Made by a program: the position numbers and the translations under genes | Assembly (NCBI GenBank): GCA_009192285.1 | Contig: WBVU01000005.1 | Location: 1,062,768 to 1,126,767 of the forward strand | DNA: 64,000 nucleotides | Direction: 5' to 3' | Origin: Morchella semilibera | Taxonomy: Eukaryota; Ascomycota; Pezizomycetes; Pezizales; Morchellaceae | The notes under the pieces: model-generated | What the model was told of the DNA's origin: nothing | The model's database searches: none | The model's input: only the letters and a program-made list of their open reading frames with translations | Shown here: piece by piece, positions 55,052 through 64,000 of the stretch | Numbering within the stretch: position 1 is the first letter of the stretch | Layout of the letters: each line of letters opens with the position of its first letter

Positions 55052-56474
55052 TCATTCGAAAAGAGATGTTACTGAACCCTGTCTGACATCGCGAGGCTCA
55101 TCTAGTTTATAATAGCAGAGAAAATGAAAGCGGACAGTCTGCCGAATGTTCTCTAGATAGTTTCGCCCGATATATCTCTCTACACGTAGCGTCCATGAAG
55201 ATGTCTCTGAAATCGTGTCCGAACCCCAGAAGTATGGGCGAGGTGGGTCCAGTTCCAAGCACCAGCAGCATTCATCATTCAAAGAACGATTAAGTCGGAA
55301 GGGGTCCACAGTGGGAGGTTGAAAATAAATCTACTTAGGAACATAATCAGAATTTATCTAAATTTGGGGAAGGGTGGGTGCAGACCTGAGCATCTGTAGG
55401 CCTAGGCACACCACCCTTACGACACTTTCTCCAGAAAAAGTTGTAGCCTCGCCCTTGATACTTGGAGATAACGTCCGCCAGTTTTTGGTCCATCTGCTCA
55501 TTGATTACCCCCTGACGCCGACCAAATGTGTATGTCGGAAATAACGAATATGCTTTATTCCACGTAATAAAGTTCATTAGAACGGTTGAGGAAAACCTCA
55601 GGATGCTGGCCAGCACTGGTCCTTCACACATAACAAGCTGGATACGCTCACTGCCTCTCCGGAATTCGAACGTATCAAAATTACCGGCATACCCGGTTAT
55701 CTCGCTCCTGGCACCTATATGCCGAGCACGCCGCCTGAAGAGGCCACAGGCTTCAACCCGCCCCCAGTCTGTCCTTTCCTCCACATCTTGATATCCCTCT
55801 GATATTATCAGGTATACAGCAAACTTTACCAACTCCTCGTATGGTTTAGATAGATCGTCGTGAGCCTTCTTCTCGCCTGAGAAGAATACATCTAAGTCAG
55901 ATTCAGGGTACGTGACCCTGCCAAGGAATTGCAACACAGCAGACCCTGTGATGACAGCACCCCTTTTAGCCATCATTGCCCTGAATATGCTTGGTTGGTC
56001 GGACCAGCGTGAAAGGAATTTGTCGATATTTGACTGCGTCCCCTTCATGCGGGATGAAAGAGCATGGAGGGCTTGAGATGTCCGTTGAAGACGTATCAGC
56101 GAAATTGGATCCAGGTACGAGAAGACTAACAGGCCAATAATCCTTCCTTGCTTCCCCGCGAAAGAAGATCTTCTAGCTTGTTGCATGGCATCTAGGTGGG
56201 GTTGATTAGCTTGATGCCTACACCCAACAGTCTTCTCTGGCGTAATACCTTGCAGTATTCCGATAGGTGGGCGCTGAATTACAAAGTGGCTTGAGTGTGG
56301 TTGATGAGTGGTGTAGATGAAGAGCTGATCCAGTGGTTCGTCGGACAAGTGAATGCGTTCCTTGATGATAGTTAGAGGTATGAATGAATCAGTTGCGTAC
56401 TTGTATGAGGATGATGAGGGCTGCGAGTAGGATTGGCGGGGAGCGTAGTCGGGGGTTGATCCACGTGTCTGCAT
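55052..56474 (-). CDS. F-box-like/nucleotidyltransferase-like protein, paralogue of 44508-45797
   Basis: Exons are 56474-56249, 56191-55386 and 55330-55052. Introns are 57 bp (GTATTA...CCTAG with a GCTAAT branch point) and 55 bp (GTCTGC...AAGTAG). The first intron has no stop and is a multiple of three, so retention would add 19 residues. The product is 436 residues. The first 75 residues have no match in the paralogue. Then follow an F-box-like stretch (LLVFSYLDPISLIRLQRTSQ, about residues 96-115) and TGSAVLQFLGRVTYPESDL-DVFF. That gives a Gly-Ser helix (G158, S159) and an Asp-x-Asp strand (D174, D176). The C-terminal exon starts near FQPPTVDPFRLNRSLND, matching the paralogue, and the second intron is at the same place and phase. 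A third catalytic carboxylate is not obvious. Function is unknown. An adaptor with a degenerate or active nucleotidyltransferase fold is the simplest reading. Confidence 0.75.
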
Positions 56475-59400
56475 TCACTCTCCTAGAGTGGTACGTCACA
56501 CGTCTATTTTAGGTTTAGTCTGAAAAGGAACTCGTAGAAAATTTTACAGCGGCTAAAGCACTTCCGTTATCTGTCTCTCAGGTTGAGATTTGAATCTATT
56601 GTCTTGGCGATGTAGCATGGCATTCAATCCATAGAATGGGGATCCACCTACCCTTGTGACCCCCCAGCTACAAATACCGGTCTCTGCGGCTAGAGCGAGG
56701 AGAAAACCTGAGACAATAAGCCATATCACATTTCCCCGCAACTCGATCAACAGGAGAGAAAGATTCGACACCCATCGCGATATTTACTGCGATCGGAAGA
56801 GCCAGTGCCAGAAGACCTGCAAGAGCACGAACCTTGCCAACCAAAACAAGGTGCATAAAAAAGTTGCAAGAGCGGAACCCATAAATAGTGAATGCACCCA
56901 CCCATGCACACCAGCCCACGGAATATATTCATGTATGTACCCCGCCAGTCTCCTACACTCAAGAGCTCGACAGCCAACACAGACCTAACATATAGTCACC
57001 AATAAAATCTCCTACATTCATGAAATTTGACCGCACTTCATTGGCCAGACAAGAAAGCGTCTCATAAAGCTCTATAATTGGCCTGGTCGTTACGTAACCT
57101 AAATGCCTCTTGGTAATATACATATGGTTCCTAGATCCGAGCGGTGGAAGTCGGGTGTTTCCATATGCACTCCGCAGCATTCTACACTCAATCCCAGCAG
57201 CCTCCAGCCTTTGCCTAGAACAGGACCGGATTAACTTTTCTAATTTACTGAAAGGACGCAAATACAGCCAACCCACCTCCCTACGCATGCTATGAAAACC
57301 TAAGATCAATAGATGAAAGAGACCACCTTGGACTATTAGGATTATTCTGGACCACTTGCGACCTTACCATAAAGCTGTTTCACTAATCGGTCGCATCCTA
57401 AGTCCATGCACCCGGTATCGGTATCAGGGCCCCTGGGAGATATGCGCTTGAAGGGCATCTGGGGACCTCGGAGGCCTGTTCGCCAGGTGGGCGGAGGCGC
57501 GCCTACAGCTCCAGAACTCATCTAGTAATGAGATCTAGGCTAGGACCACTGAACTGGATCCATATGAGCCACGCTTTCCACTTGCAGCCTCCAGTCCCGG
57601 GAGGCACAAACAGGCCGGCTAGGCTTACACAACCCCGCGCGAAATTAAGCCATTAAGGCGTGTACAAGAAATGTTTGTTTACAGTGAGACTTAGAAAACC
57701 ATAATATTACGACCTAGACGGTCGTTAGTTCCTGAGTCTCCTGAAACTCGGAAGTGGGGACCTACAGAACCAAAACAATCGAATGCCAGGAAGCATGCTA
57801 CGTGGAGCAAAGTCGCAGGACTGCCACTTTATGATATTAGAAGCGTCTGTCGCTGACCTATACCGACACAGATTGGACCCGGAATTAATGCTACATTGTC
57901 CCCGGACCACATAACTCAAAGATCCCACTACTCAGCGGTTCAAGAATATTGACAAAGCCTCCGTATCAATCCGTAATAATAGTTTGCTATAATATGGCTA
58001 ATGTTTGAATATCACAGTAGATCAAGGTGGTCAGGTTTGGTTGTAGATCGGTTAGGGACCTCTGAACCGAGCTTTCCACCATGTGTCATAGTTTGGCTTG
58101 CTGGGATATAGGTTTTTTTATGTTCTCTGCAATGTCAGCGCCACAAGGGTTCCGGGAGACAGGAAGCAAGTTCATTCCGAAAAAATAATATTTACTAGCG
58201 TCCTCACCCGACTAGTTGATGAAGAGGTTACCTCATGTTAGGATACGGGCGGAAACTTGCCGCCTAATACATGACCGCCTATTGCACTGGCCTGGTCACC
58301 AGGGAGAATATTATCGGCTTGTTCATCGACTAAATTTGCTCGCAGTCTAAAGGGCTAGCGGCACTCTAACTTACGTCAAAGGACATCACTCTGCTGTTTC
58401 CCTATGCGCCTGGGGACATATCATATCCTCCTTCCGAACCCATAATATCAAGTTGAGGGGGCATTTAACTACCCCTCAGTCAATAAACTACTAAACCCAC
58501 CTGGAAATGTAATTTTGTGTGGCCTTACGAACAGATATCGTTATCCCCCTCACGAAGAAGCAGATCTTCCACACAAATTAAATTCCTGTGGGACACACTA
58601 AGGAATAGGCCGCTAGTTCGTGCTTTTGAGTGGTACGTTTAGTTATAGGCATTGTGTTCACGGATACAATCTCTGAGCCAAATACAAGACCTCATAGGGA
58701 TTTATCATTTGTTCTTGCGCGTACCTATCCCTGGAATGGTTGTCGGCGTATTAACATCAAGCACGACAGACGACACGGGTTGAGAAGAGATCCAGTGGCA
58801 ATATTTTTCAGCTTAGTTGGCCGGGGCAGCGAATTCTCCCGCAGTGGCCGTGAAACCCTACGAGAAAGGAGATATGAGTGAGAGCGGTGAAGGGGAAAAA
58901 AGGGGCAAAAAATATTAGGGGGTGGGAGGAGAGGCAATGGGGGAAATAGGAATTGAAGAACATGGGGAAAAAAGGTATTAGTGCAGAAACGTGATATCAA
59001 CCAGCGATATTCTACTCTATCGGTAGTATGACGTACAAACAAATGCTTAGAAGGTCGGAAGTCCTTGAGTAACCTAACTTTAAAAATAATAGGTTTATCC
59101 TACGGGAACTAGATCTCCCGAGAAGCGCCACCCACAACCCTTCAAAGTCGTAAAGTTACTTTTATCGATATCTGTGGTGGGTGGATTGTAGTAGCTCGCA
59201 TTTGGGTTGGCTCCAATATCTTGGCACCTTTTTAATTGTCCCTAATCTTACGCTGGTAAAATTCAACCGGGGACCCTAGGTGACCAAAGTCACTAGCTAA
59301 ATCCAAGTGTATTAAAGCCACAGTCGTTTATATGCCTAAAAAGAATTATGTCCTGCTGCAGCGATCGTGATAATGGTGTTTGGTGGGCTCATGGAAGTGC

Positions 59401-59698
59401 TGATCAGAGGTTTATCTAACTTCGCCGGAAGCACCCAGCTCCCAGCACCTCTGTGTCTCCACGATGGGATAACCGATAAAGCTAAAATCCTATGATAGAT
59501 TAAGCCGGCGTTATATTGGTATGGTGGTTCTAGAAAACGGCGGCGGGCGCATTCGAGCCGCAGGGGGGGGGGGGTAGAGCCGCAGGGGGGGAGGGGATTA
59601 GAGCCTAGGGTGGGGGGTGGGGGGGTGGGGGTTTGCAAGACGATGCGCTTGTCCTTTGGGTAGTGGTGGATAAGTACCCCAAGAATGCTGATTGACGT
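56475..59698. other. Gene-free stretch
   Basis: No gene is supported. Frames of 60-115 codons overlap on both strands without motifs. A 16-base fragment resembling the interior of the ACATCAGCAA MITE (GAGTCTCCTGAAACTC) lies at about 57735. A G-rich tract lies at 59562-59634. Confidence 0.5.
59562..59634 (+). repeat. G-rich tract with quadruplex-type runs
   Basis: Several G-runs of 6-13 bases are separated by short spacers. The word TAGAGCCGCAGGGGGGG is repeated with small changes. Quadruplex formation is possible on the plus strand. Sequencing errors in run length are also likely here. Confidence 0.55.
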
Positions 59699-59817
59699 GT
59701 TCGCGTCATAGAACGATGAAACTTGGGCTCCGTCCGCATTCTTGCCCATACACAAGCATCGTATCGCCCGGCTAGTACTGCAGTGGGTGACCATGTGGGA
59801 ATCCCGGGTACCGAACT
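59699..59817 (+). pseudogene. Degenerate 5S rRNA copy
   Basis: From GTTCGCGTCATAG to CCGAACTC it matches the 5S copy at 63795-63910 almost along its full length. It keeps the highly conserved AGTACTGCAGTGGGTGACC and GGGAATCCCGGGTACCGAAC blocks. Lesions include an extra base in the first stem, loss of one C in the CCCGTCCG region and inserted bases in CATTCTTGCCC. A T-rich tract follows. It is most likely a pseudogene or a 5S-derived element. Confidence 0.7.
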
Positions 59818-61642
59818 CTTTTCTTTTGCTTTTCCTTTTTATCCAAAAGCGTCCCATCACTCATCTCATCCCCCTGGGTCTATGCCGCCCACGATCGCGT
59901 CGGAGTGCCAAGGTTCTGTTGGGGTTTTGGTGTCTAATGCCAGGGTGAGGTGGTCATCTGGTCAACCCTAACCCACAAACTCTGCCCATTTTTTTTTTCT
60001 TCTCTTTTTATTAATTGTATGCAGCCTTCCGGCTATGACACACGAGCCTTGCTTCAACTGCACTACACGGTTGATAAAATCTTCCTTGTCCATGGAGCGA
60101 TTTGGGTAAGAACCGTTGAATCTGACAGCTACTGGTGTGGAAATCCCGCCAACAGCTAGGGATTTGTGAAAAAGAGGGGTTGGCCAAATCGGTCTAATCA
60201 AAAATGAAAACGAAAAAAACAATTTGGCCGCTACTACCTCTGCTACTTGTGTAGCTGAGCGCGCTCAACGTCTCCGCAAGAAGTTTCGCCCCCGCTAAAT
60301 AATACGGTTGATTGATTGCTTGGCTGGCTAGACCACTAGTTTCAGCCTTAGGAGAAAGGAGGCAAACCACATGATCACTATGTATTTCCCCAACTGGAAG
60401 CAAATCCATACCACCCCATCCATAGATTGGGATTACGCCTGGGCTGGGCAGAAACCCTAACCCAGTGAACTGGACACACGCACGACCCGAGGCACCGCCT
60501 AACGCAGTGGTGTGTGGGCGTCAGGGCTAGAATCTTTGAATACCCGTCTGGGTCGTGCCCTAAGTGAGTATCTCTGTTCACCGGATGTGACGCTATCAGT
60601 TGGGTGGTGGTGCTAAATATTACGTAGCTGCGGTGGGGTACAGGTGTAGTAAGCAGCTACATGTAGTATAGCCAGGATGCTGTGGCCACTAGGGGAGGAC
60701 AGTTGTTTCTGGCTGTGGGGCGTCATCGCCAATACAATCCCTTCCAGCATACTACAGCAGCGGGGGTGTCGCGTGGTTGTGAGACATAGCACAAAACCGA
60801 TACGTAAGTATGTCCCAACGTCGTCCATGAATGGGAAAGGGGAAGGGGCGCTGATGTACAGGCAGCAGGAAGTATCACTAATCCCCATCTACTTGGCAAG
60901 GGGGGAAGGGGGTGGTGAACAGGTCGGCACTATCCCCCCGTCTGTCAATGCTAACCACGGCATATTACAACACAGGAACGAAATTTGTATGGGGAGATAG
61001 CGAGACCTGTCAATAAAGCCACACCGGATTCAGGTTCTCCTGGGGGGGCAGGATCCTGCTCGGAGAAGGGTAGGTGGCAGAAGAGGACCCCGCGGCACCT
61101 CCGGAGCGAGGTGTTTGGAAGACAAGCGATTGCTATGATATCTTCACTCTGACCCATGAATACAGCACGTACGTTACTCCATCCCACCCCGACCCCCCCC
61201 CCCCTCTCATGGCGAGGACCAGAAACAGGGGGGAATACACAGCTCAGTCATTAAATGAAATACGGTATAGAATCAATCCTGATAGACTACGGGGGTGGGG
61301 TTCATGGGCAGACGGCCAGCGGGGGAGATGCTTGGGCTACTTGATAGCTTTACACACATCACGTCAACGCTTTACATGACTCTAACAAGACGGTCTCTGG
61401 AAATATACTGGGCGCCCGTTATCCAGTTCTTGGTTTGTGATAAGTATACTGGGATATATGTGATGGTTATTTATACTCTACACTCAGTTCCTGGCATATT
61501 ATCTGCCCCCATCCCCTAGCCCCGGCATCCGGAAACATCGCGGACCCGCGCGTTACCCGTATTCACGAGCTACATATTTACCCTCCGAGCTCGCTTCTAC
61601 CTCTAACGCTCGTGTTAGCAGTATATCTTCAGCAGACAGTCA
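59818..61642. other. Gene-free stretch
   Basis: Two telomere-like words (59963-59974 and 60452-60463) and a C-run near 61190-61204. No supported gene. Confidence 0.5.
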
Positions 61643-62446
61643 CTAGTCACCATCACCCCGGGGAAGGGGGGGACCACCTACATGGGGCTCCCGTCCCACC
61701 CACGCATCAATAATCGCGCCCGGGTCCTTCGAGTACTTCAGCAGCTTCTCCACCATCCGCTGGTTCAGTGGGTGGATACCCCGGTACCGTGGTTGTCCGC
61801 CGTACGGGTCGTGGTCCACCAGCAACTGTATCATCTCCTCCACATTCCTGCCCATCGGCACCTCGAACCTACGTTCCCGGGCGAAGGTGAGCAGGGGATT
61901 CCCACCGTTCTCCATCGCCTTATCCGCCCCGCAATGCTCCCCGCTCCTGCAGAATTGCTGGTCTTCGAGCAGGTGCCGCGCCAGCACCAGGTCGCCGTTG
62001 CTCACCGCGCGGTACATGCACGACTCCTTGCTAGAGCTCCCGGGGCAGCAGTATGACGGCGTACGGTTAGGGCTGATGCCGTGGCAGAGCAAGACCCGCA
62101 CGGTCGCCACCGTGACGGCGTCAGCCTCCCTCAGTTGGAGAAGCTCCGGGAGCCGGTCCTGGAGGTGAGTACGAAGGCGCTCCTGTCCGTCTGGGATGAT
62201 GGTGGCCGGGCAGATCGCCAAGGCGATTGCGCGCTCGAGGGTGATGGGGCGGCACTGGGCGGCAGCCCACATGGCGATGCCCTCCACATCAGCTGCGAAT
62301 CGGTGGGTGAGCTCCCGGGCGAGGAGTGTGTGGAGGGCGCGACAGCTGCGGGAGATGAGGGAGAGCTCTCGCGGGGCAGCATATTCGCCAATGATTAGCA
62401 TGAGCTCAATGGGGAGCGCGGGGTTAAAAAATGTCATGGTGGTCAT
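61643..62446 (-). CDS. F-box/ankyrin-like protein
   Basis: The frame from the ATG at 62446 gives 267 residues; the frame is open further upstream but without an ATG. FFNPALPIELMLIIGEYAAP followed by LSLISRSCRALHTLL (about residues 5-38) is an F-box like those of the genes at 19782 and 20523. The following helices include VATVRVLLCHGISPNR and LVLARHLLEDQQF, ankyrin-like repeats with an inserted Cys-rich loop (SYCCPGSSSKESC). The C-terminus, RMVEKLLKYSKDPGAIIDAW, resembles the end of a further repeat. The probable role is an SCF adaptor; the substrate is unknown. GC-rich codon use again creates long antisense frames. Confidence 0.75.
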   Translation of the reverse strand: MTTMTFFNPALPIELMLIIGEYAAPRELSLISRSCRALHTLLARELTHRFAADVEGIAMWAAAQCRPITLERAIALAICPATIIPDGQERLRTHLQDRLPELLQLREADAVTVATVRVLLCHGISPNRTPSYCCPGSSSKESCMYRAVSNGDLVLARHLLEDQQFCRSGEHCGADKAMENGGNPLLTFARERRFEVPMGRNVEEMIQLLVDHDPYGGQPRYRGIHPLNQRMVEKLLKYSKDPGAIIDAWVGREPHVGGPPLPRGDGD

Positions 62447-63794
62447 TGTTGTTGTTGGTGGTGTGGGGGGGTGGGGTTCAACGGTGAGGGTTTGTTTGGC
62501 GGGGGAGAAGTTGTTCAGGCGCGCGCACACGCACACACGAAAGCACCGCTGATTGGTTATCTAGCAAGGCTGTCCAGGATGCGTTGGTGGGTAACAACAA
62601 CTCTGCCACAGAGCTAGAGCACTTGGAACTAATAAAACGAGCACTACACGAGCTCCATAAAATTGTAAAAATAGAATTTTTACTGCGTTCACTGGATATA
62701 CTCTGGGATCGATGTTGTCTCGGGTAATTGCAAGCCCTATGGTCTAATTAGTGACTGGTACATTAAGCAAGAGTTCGTTAACCTCACCGCCGCGAGTAGC
62801 GACTCAATTCCAGATCTGACACGGCGCTTGTCACAAGCGTTGTGTCTATTCAGATGAGAATAGCTTAAGAAACATCGGTAAGGGAAAGGTCAACTTGATC
62901 TGGATCTCGTTGGGCAAAACACGGCAAAGCATTTCCGACCGTGTGTGGAAACTAGCATCTGCGTAAATTCAGCAGAGGGAATTAGCATTTATCGTCCGGG
63001 GTAAGGGAAGAAGCCTCTTCTTTTATCTTATCGAAACTAGCTCTCCGTACATGCTCTTTCACCCAGCCCACATAATCCGGGCACCACCGAGGGAGCGGGA
63101 CTAGGAAAAACCACTTAGTACCCAGAGCAGCGCGGTGGTCAATCAATCGCAGGACCAGGTGTAGTATCGCTCGAGGAGGATAGCAACCACATATCTCTAA
63201 CTGAGGTCTACGCTTCCAATCCGCGGTTTCGACTTCAGCCCTTGAGGATACTCCAAGACAGGCAGCTTAAATTAACCGGGGGAGGTCGGGCAGCACCCCA
63301 GGAAAACGCACTCTTCCGCGCGCCGGGGGTGTCGTGGAATATGGTCTTAGGGTAGAGGTAGTGCAGAGAGGGGGCTTGTAGAGTGGAAGCGTGGTAGGCA
63401 GTCATTGCGTTGGAGTAGGGGGTCGGTGGGAGCGTGGAGACTTCCTTTCTAATTACCATCCTATAGCATGAACACCACCGAGAAGCTAACAGATAAGTAC
63501 TTTCAGGATATAGACGACTTTTGCACCTTTTTCTCGTTCCCTTTTTTATTTTTTTCGTTAACCTGTCCTGAGGTTTGGTTTGAGAAGATGTTTTCAAGGA
63601 ATGTTGCGGAACACAATTTGCGGGTGTTTTGATTAAAAACGTGACGGGCGAGGAAGCGCTAGAGCGCTCGGAATACATTAAGGAGGATGGTTGTAGGAGT
63701 TGTAGGAGTTGTAGCCCACATATCGCGATAAATCTTGGAAAATGTTTCCTAGTATCAGCGTTGAATAAAACGCCATGATTTTAGTTACTATCGT
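62447..63794. other. Gene-free stretch
   Basis: Nothing coding is recognised. The first 100 bp are GT-rich on the plus strand (upstream of the minus-strand gene). Confidence 0.5.
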
Positions 63795-63910
63795 GTTCGG
63801 TCATAGAACGATGAAAATTGGGCATCCCGTCCGCTCTGCCATACAAAAGCATCGTATCGCCCGGTCAGTACTGCAGTGGGTGACCATGTGGGAATCCCGG
63901 GTACCGAACT
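63795..63910 (+). rRNA. 5S rRNA
   Basis: It begins GTTCGGT and ends ACCGAAC, the closing stem. AACGATG (helix II) pairs with CATCGT further in. The conserved CATCCCGTCCGCTCT, GTCAGTACTGCAGTGGGTGA and GGGAATCCCGGG blocks are present, and the C-box-like internal promoter region is intact. A T-run (CTTTTGTTTT) follows, as expected for RNA polymerase III termination. The usual GTTAAGC of the loop and A-box region reads CAAAAGC, so this copy may be a variant or a recently damaged gene. Length about 116 nt is near the usual 118-120. Confidence 0.8.
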
Positions 63911-64000
63911 CTTTTGTTTTGGTATTATTATTCGCGGTCCCCAATTCATGGATTACTTAAGTACTTCATACAGCCGTAGAACGATCCCGTATAATATTTA
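63911..64000. other. Window end
   Basis: A T-rich terminator-like tract, then 70 bases with nothing recognised. Confidence 0.5.

Noticed and set aside
57732-57760. Fifth copy of the ACATCAGCAA MITE
   Set aside because: Only a 16-base interior match without termini; could be chance.

Overview
The window looks like repeat-rich, gene-poor nuclear DNA of a filamentous ascomycete. Genes are far apart. Introns are very short (about 47-61 bp) with GT-AG ends and CTAAC/CTGAC-like branch points. TTAGGG-type telomere-like blocks lie scattered in the interior, and most of the DNA is decayed or short mobile elements. A Pezizomycete (truffle-like) host would fit, but that is inference. No rRNA operon, mitochondrial or prokaryotic signature is present.

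Layout. 1-4.5 kb: non-coding, with an array of TCACTCG repeats near 2.3 kb. 4.5-6.4 kb: a multi-exon gene with weak resemblance to fungal Hsp70-like ATPases. 7.1-7.8 kb: a diverged duplication with a nested small inverted-repeat element. 10.6-12.0 kb and 22.4-24.0 kb: two paralogous polytopic membrane-protein genes sharing both intron positions. Between them lie an AT-rich graveyard of elements (12.7-16.8 kb, with four copies of a MITE) and a tandem pair of F-box/ankyrin genes (19.8-21.1 kb); a third F-box/ankyrin gene is at 61.6-62.4 kb. 27.0-29.9 kb: a small membrane protein and a chromodomain protein. 30.9-31.2 kb: an inverted-repeat element carrying palindromic CCACCGGTGG sites, with a decayed copy at 43.3-43.7 kb. 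33.2-33.9 kb: a second TCACTCG-type array. 35-41 kb: a few unrecognised genes (acidic, basic or low-complexity proteins). 44.5-45.8 kb and 55.1-56.5 kb: two paralogous genes joining an F-box-like N-terminus to a nucleotidyltransferase-like GS...DLD motif. Between them sit a decayed pogo-type transposase and an apparently complete Tc1-like DD34E element with two introns, TA target duplications and 43-bp terminal repeats. 59.7 and 63.8 kb: one degenerate and one well-folded 5S rRNA copy.

The genes do not form an evident pathway or cluster. The shared theme is lineage-specific duplicated families (membrane proteins, F-box/ankyrin, F-box/nucleotidyltransferase-like) embedded in mobile DNA. The strongest observations are the intact-looking Tc1 element with a related 127-bp non-autonomous derivative 6 kb away, and the over-represented octamer ATCACTCG, which occurs about 15 times, all in the first 34 kb and outside recognised genes.
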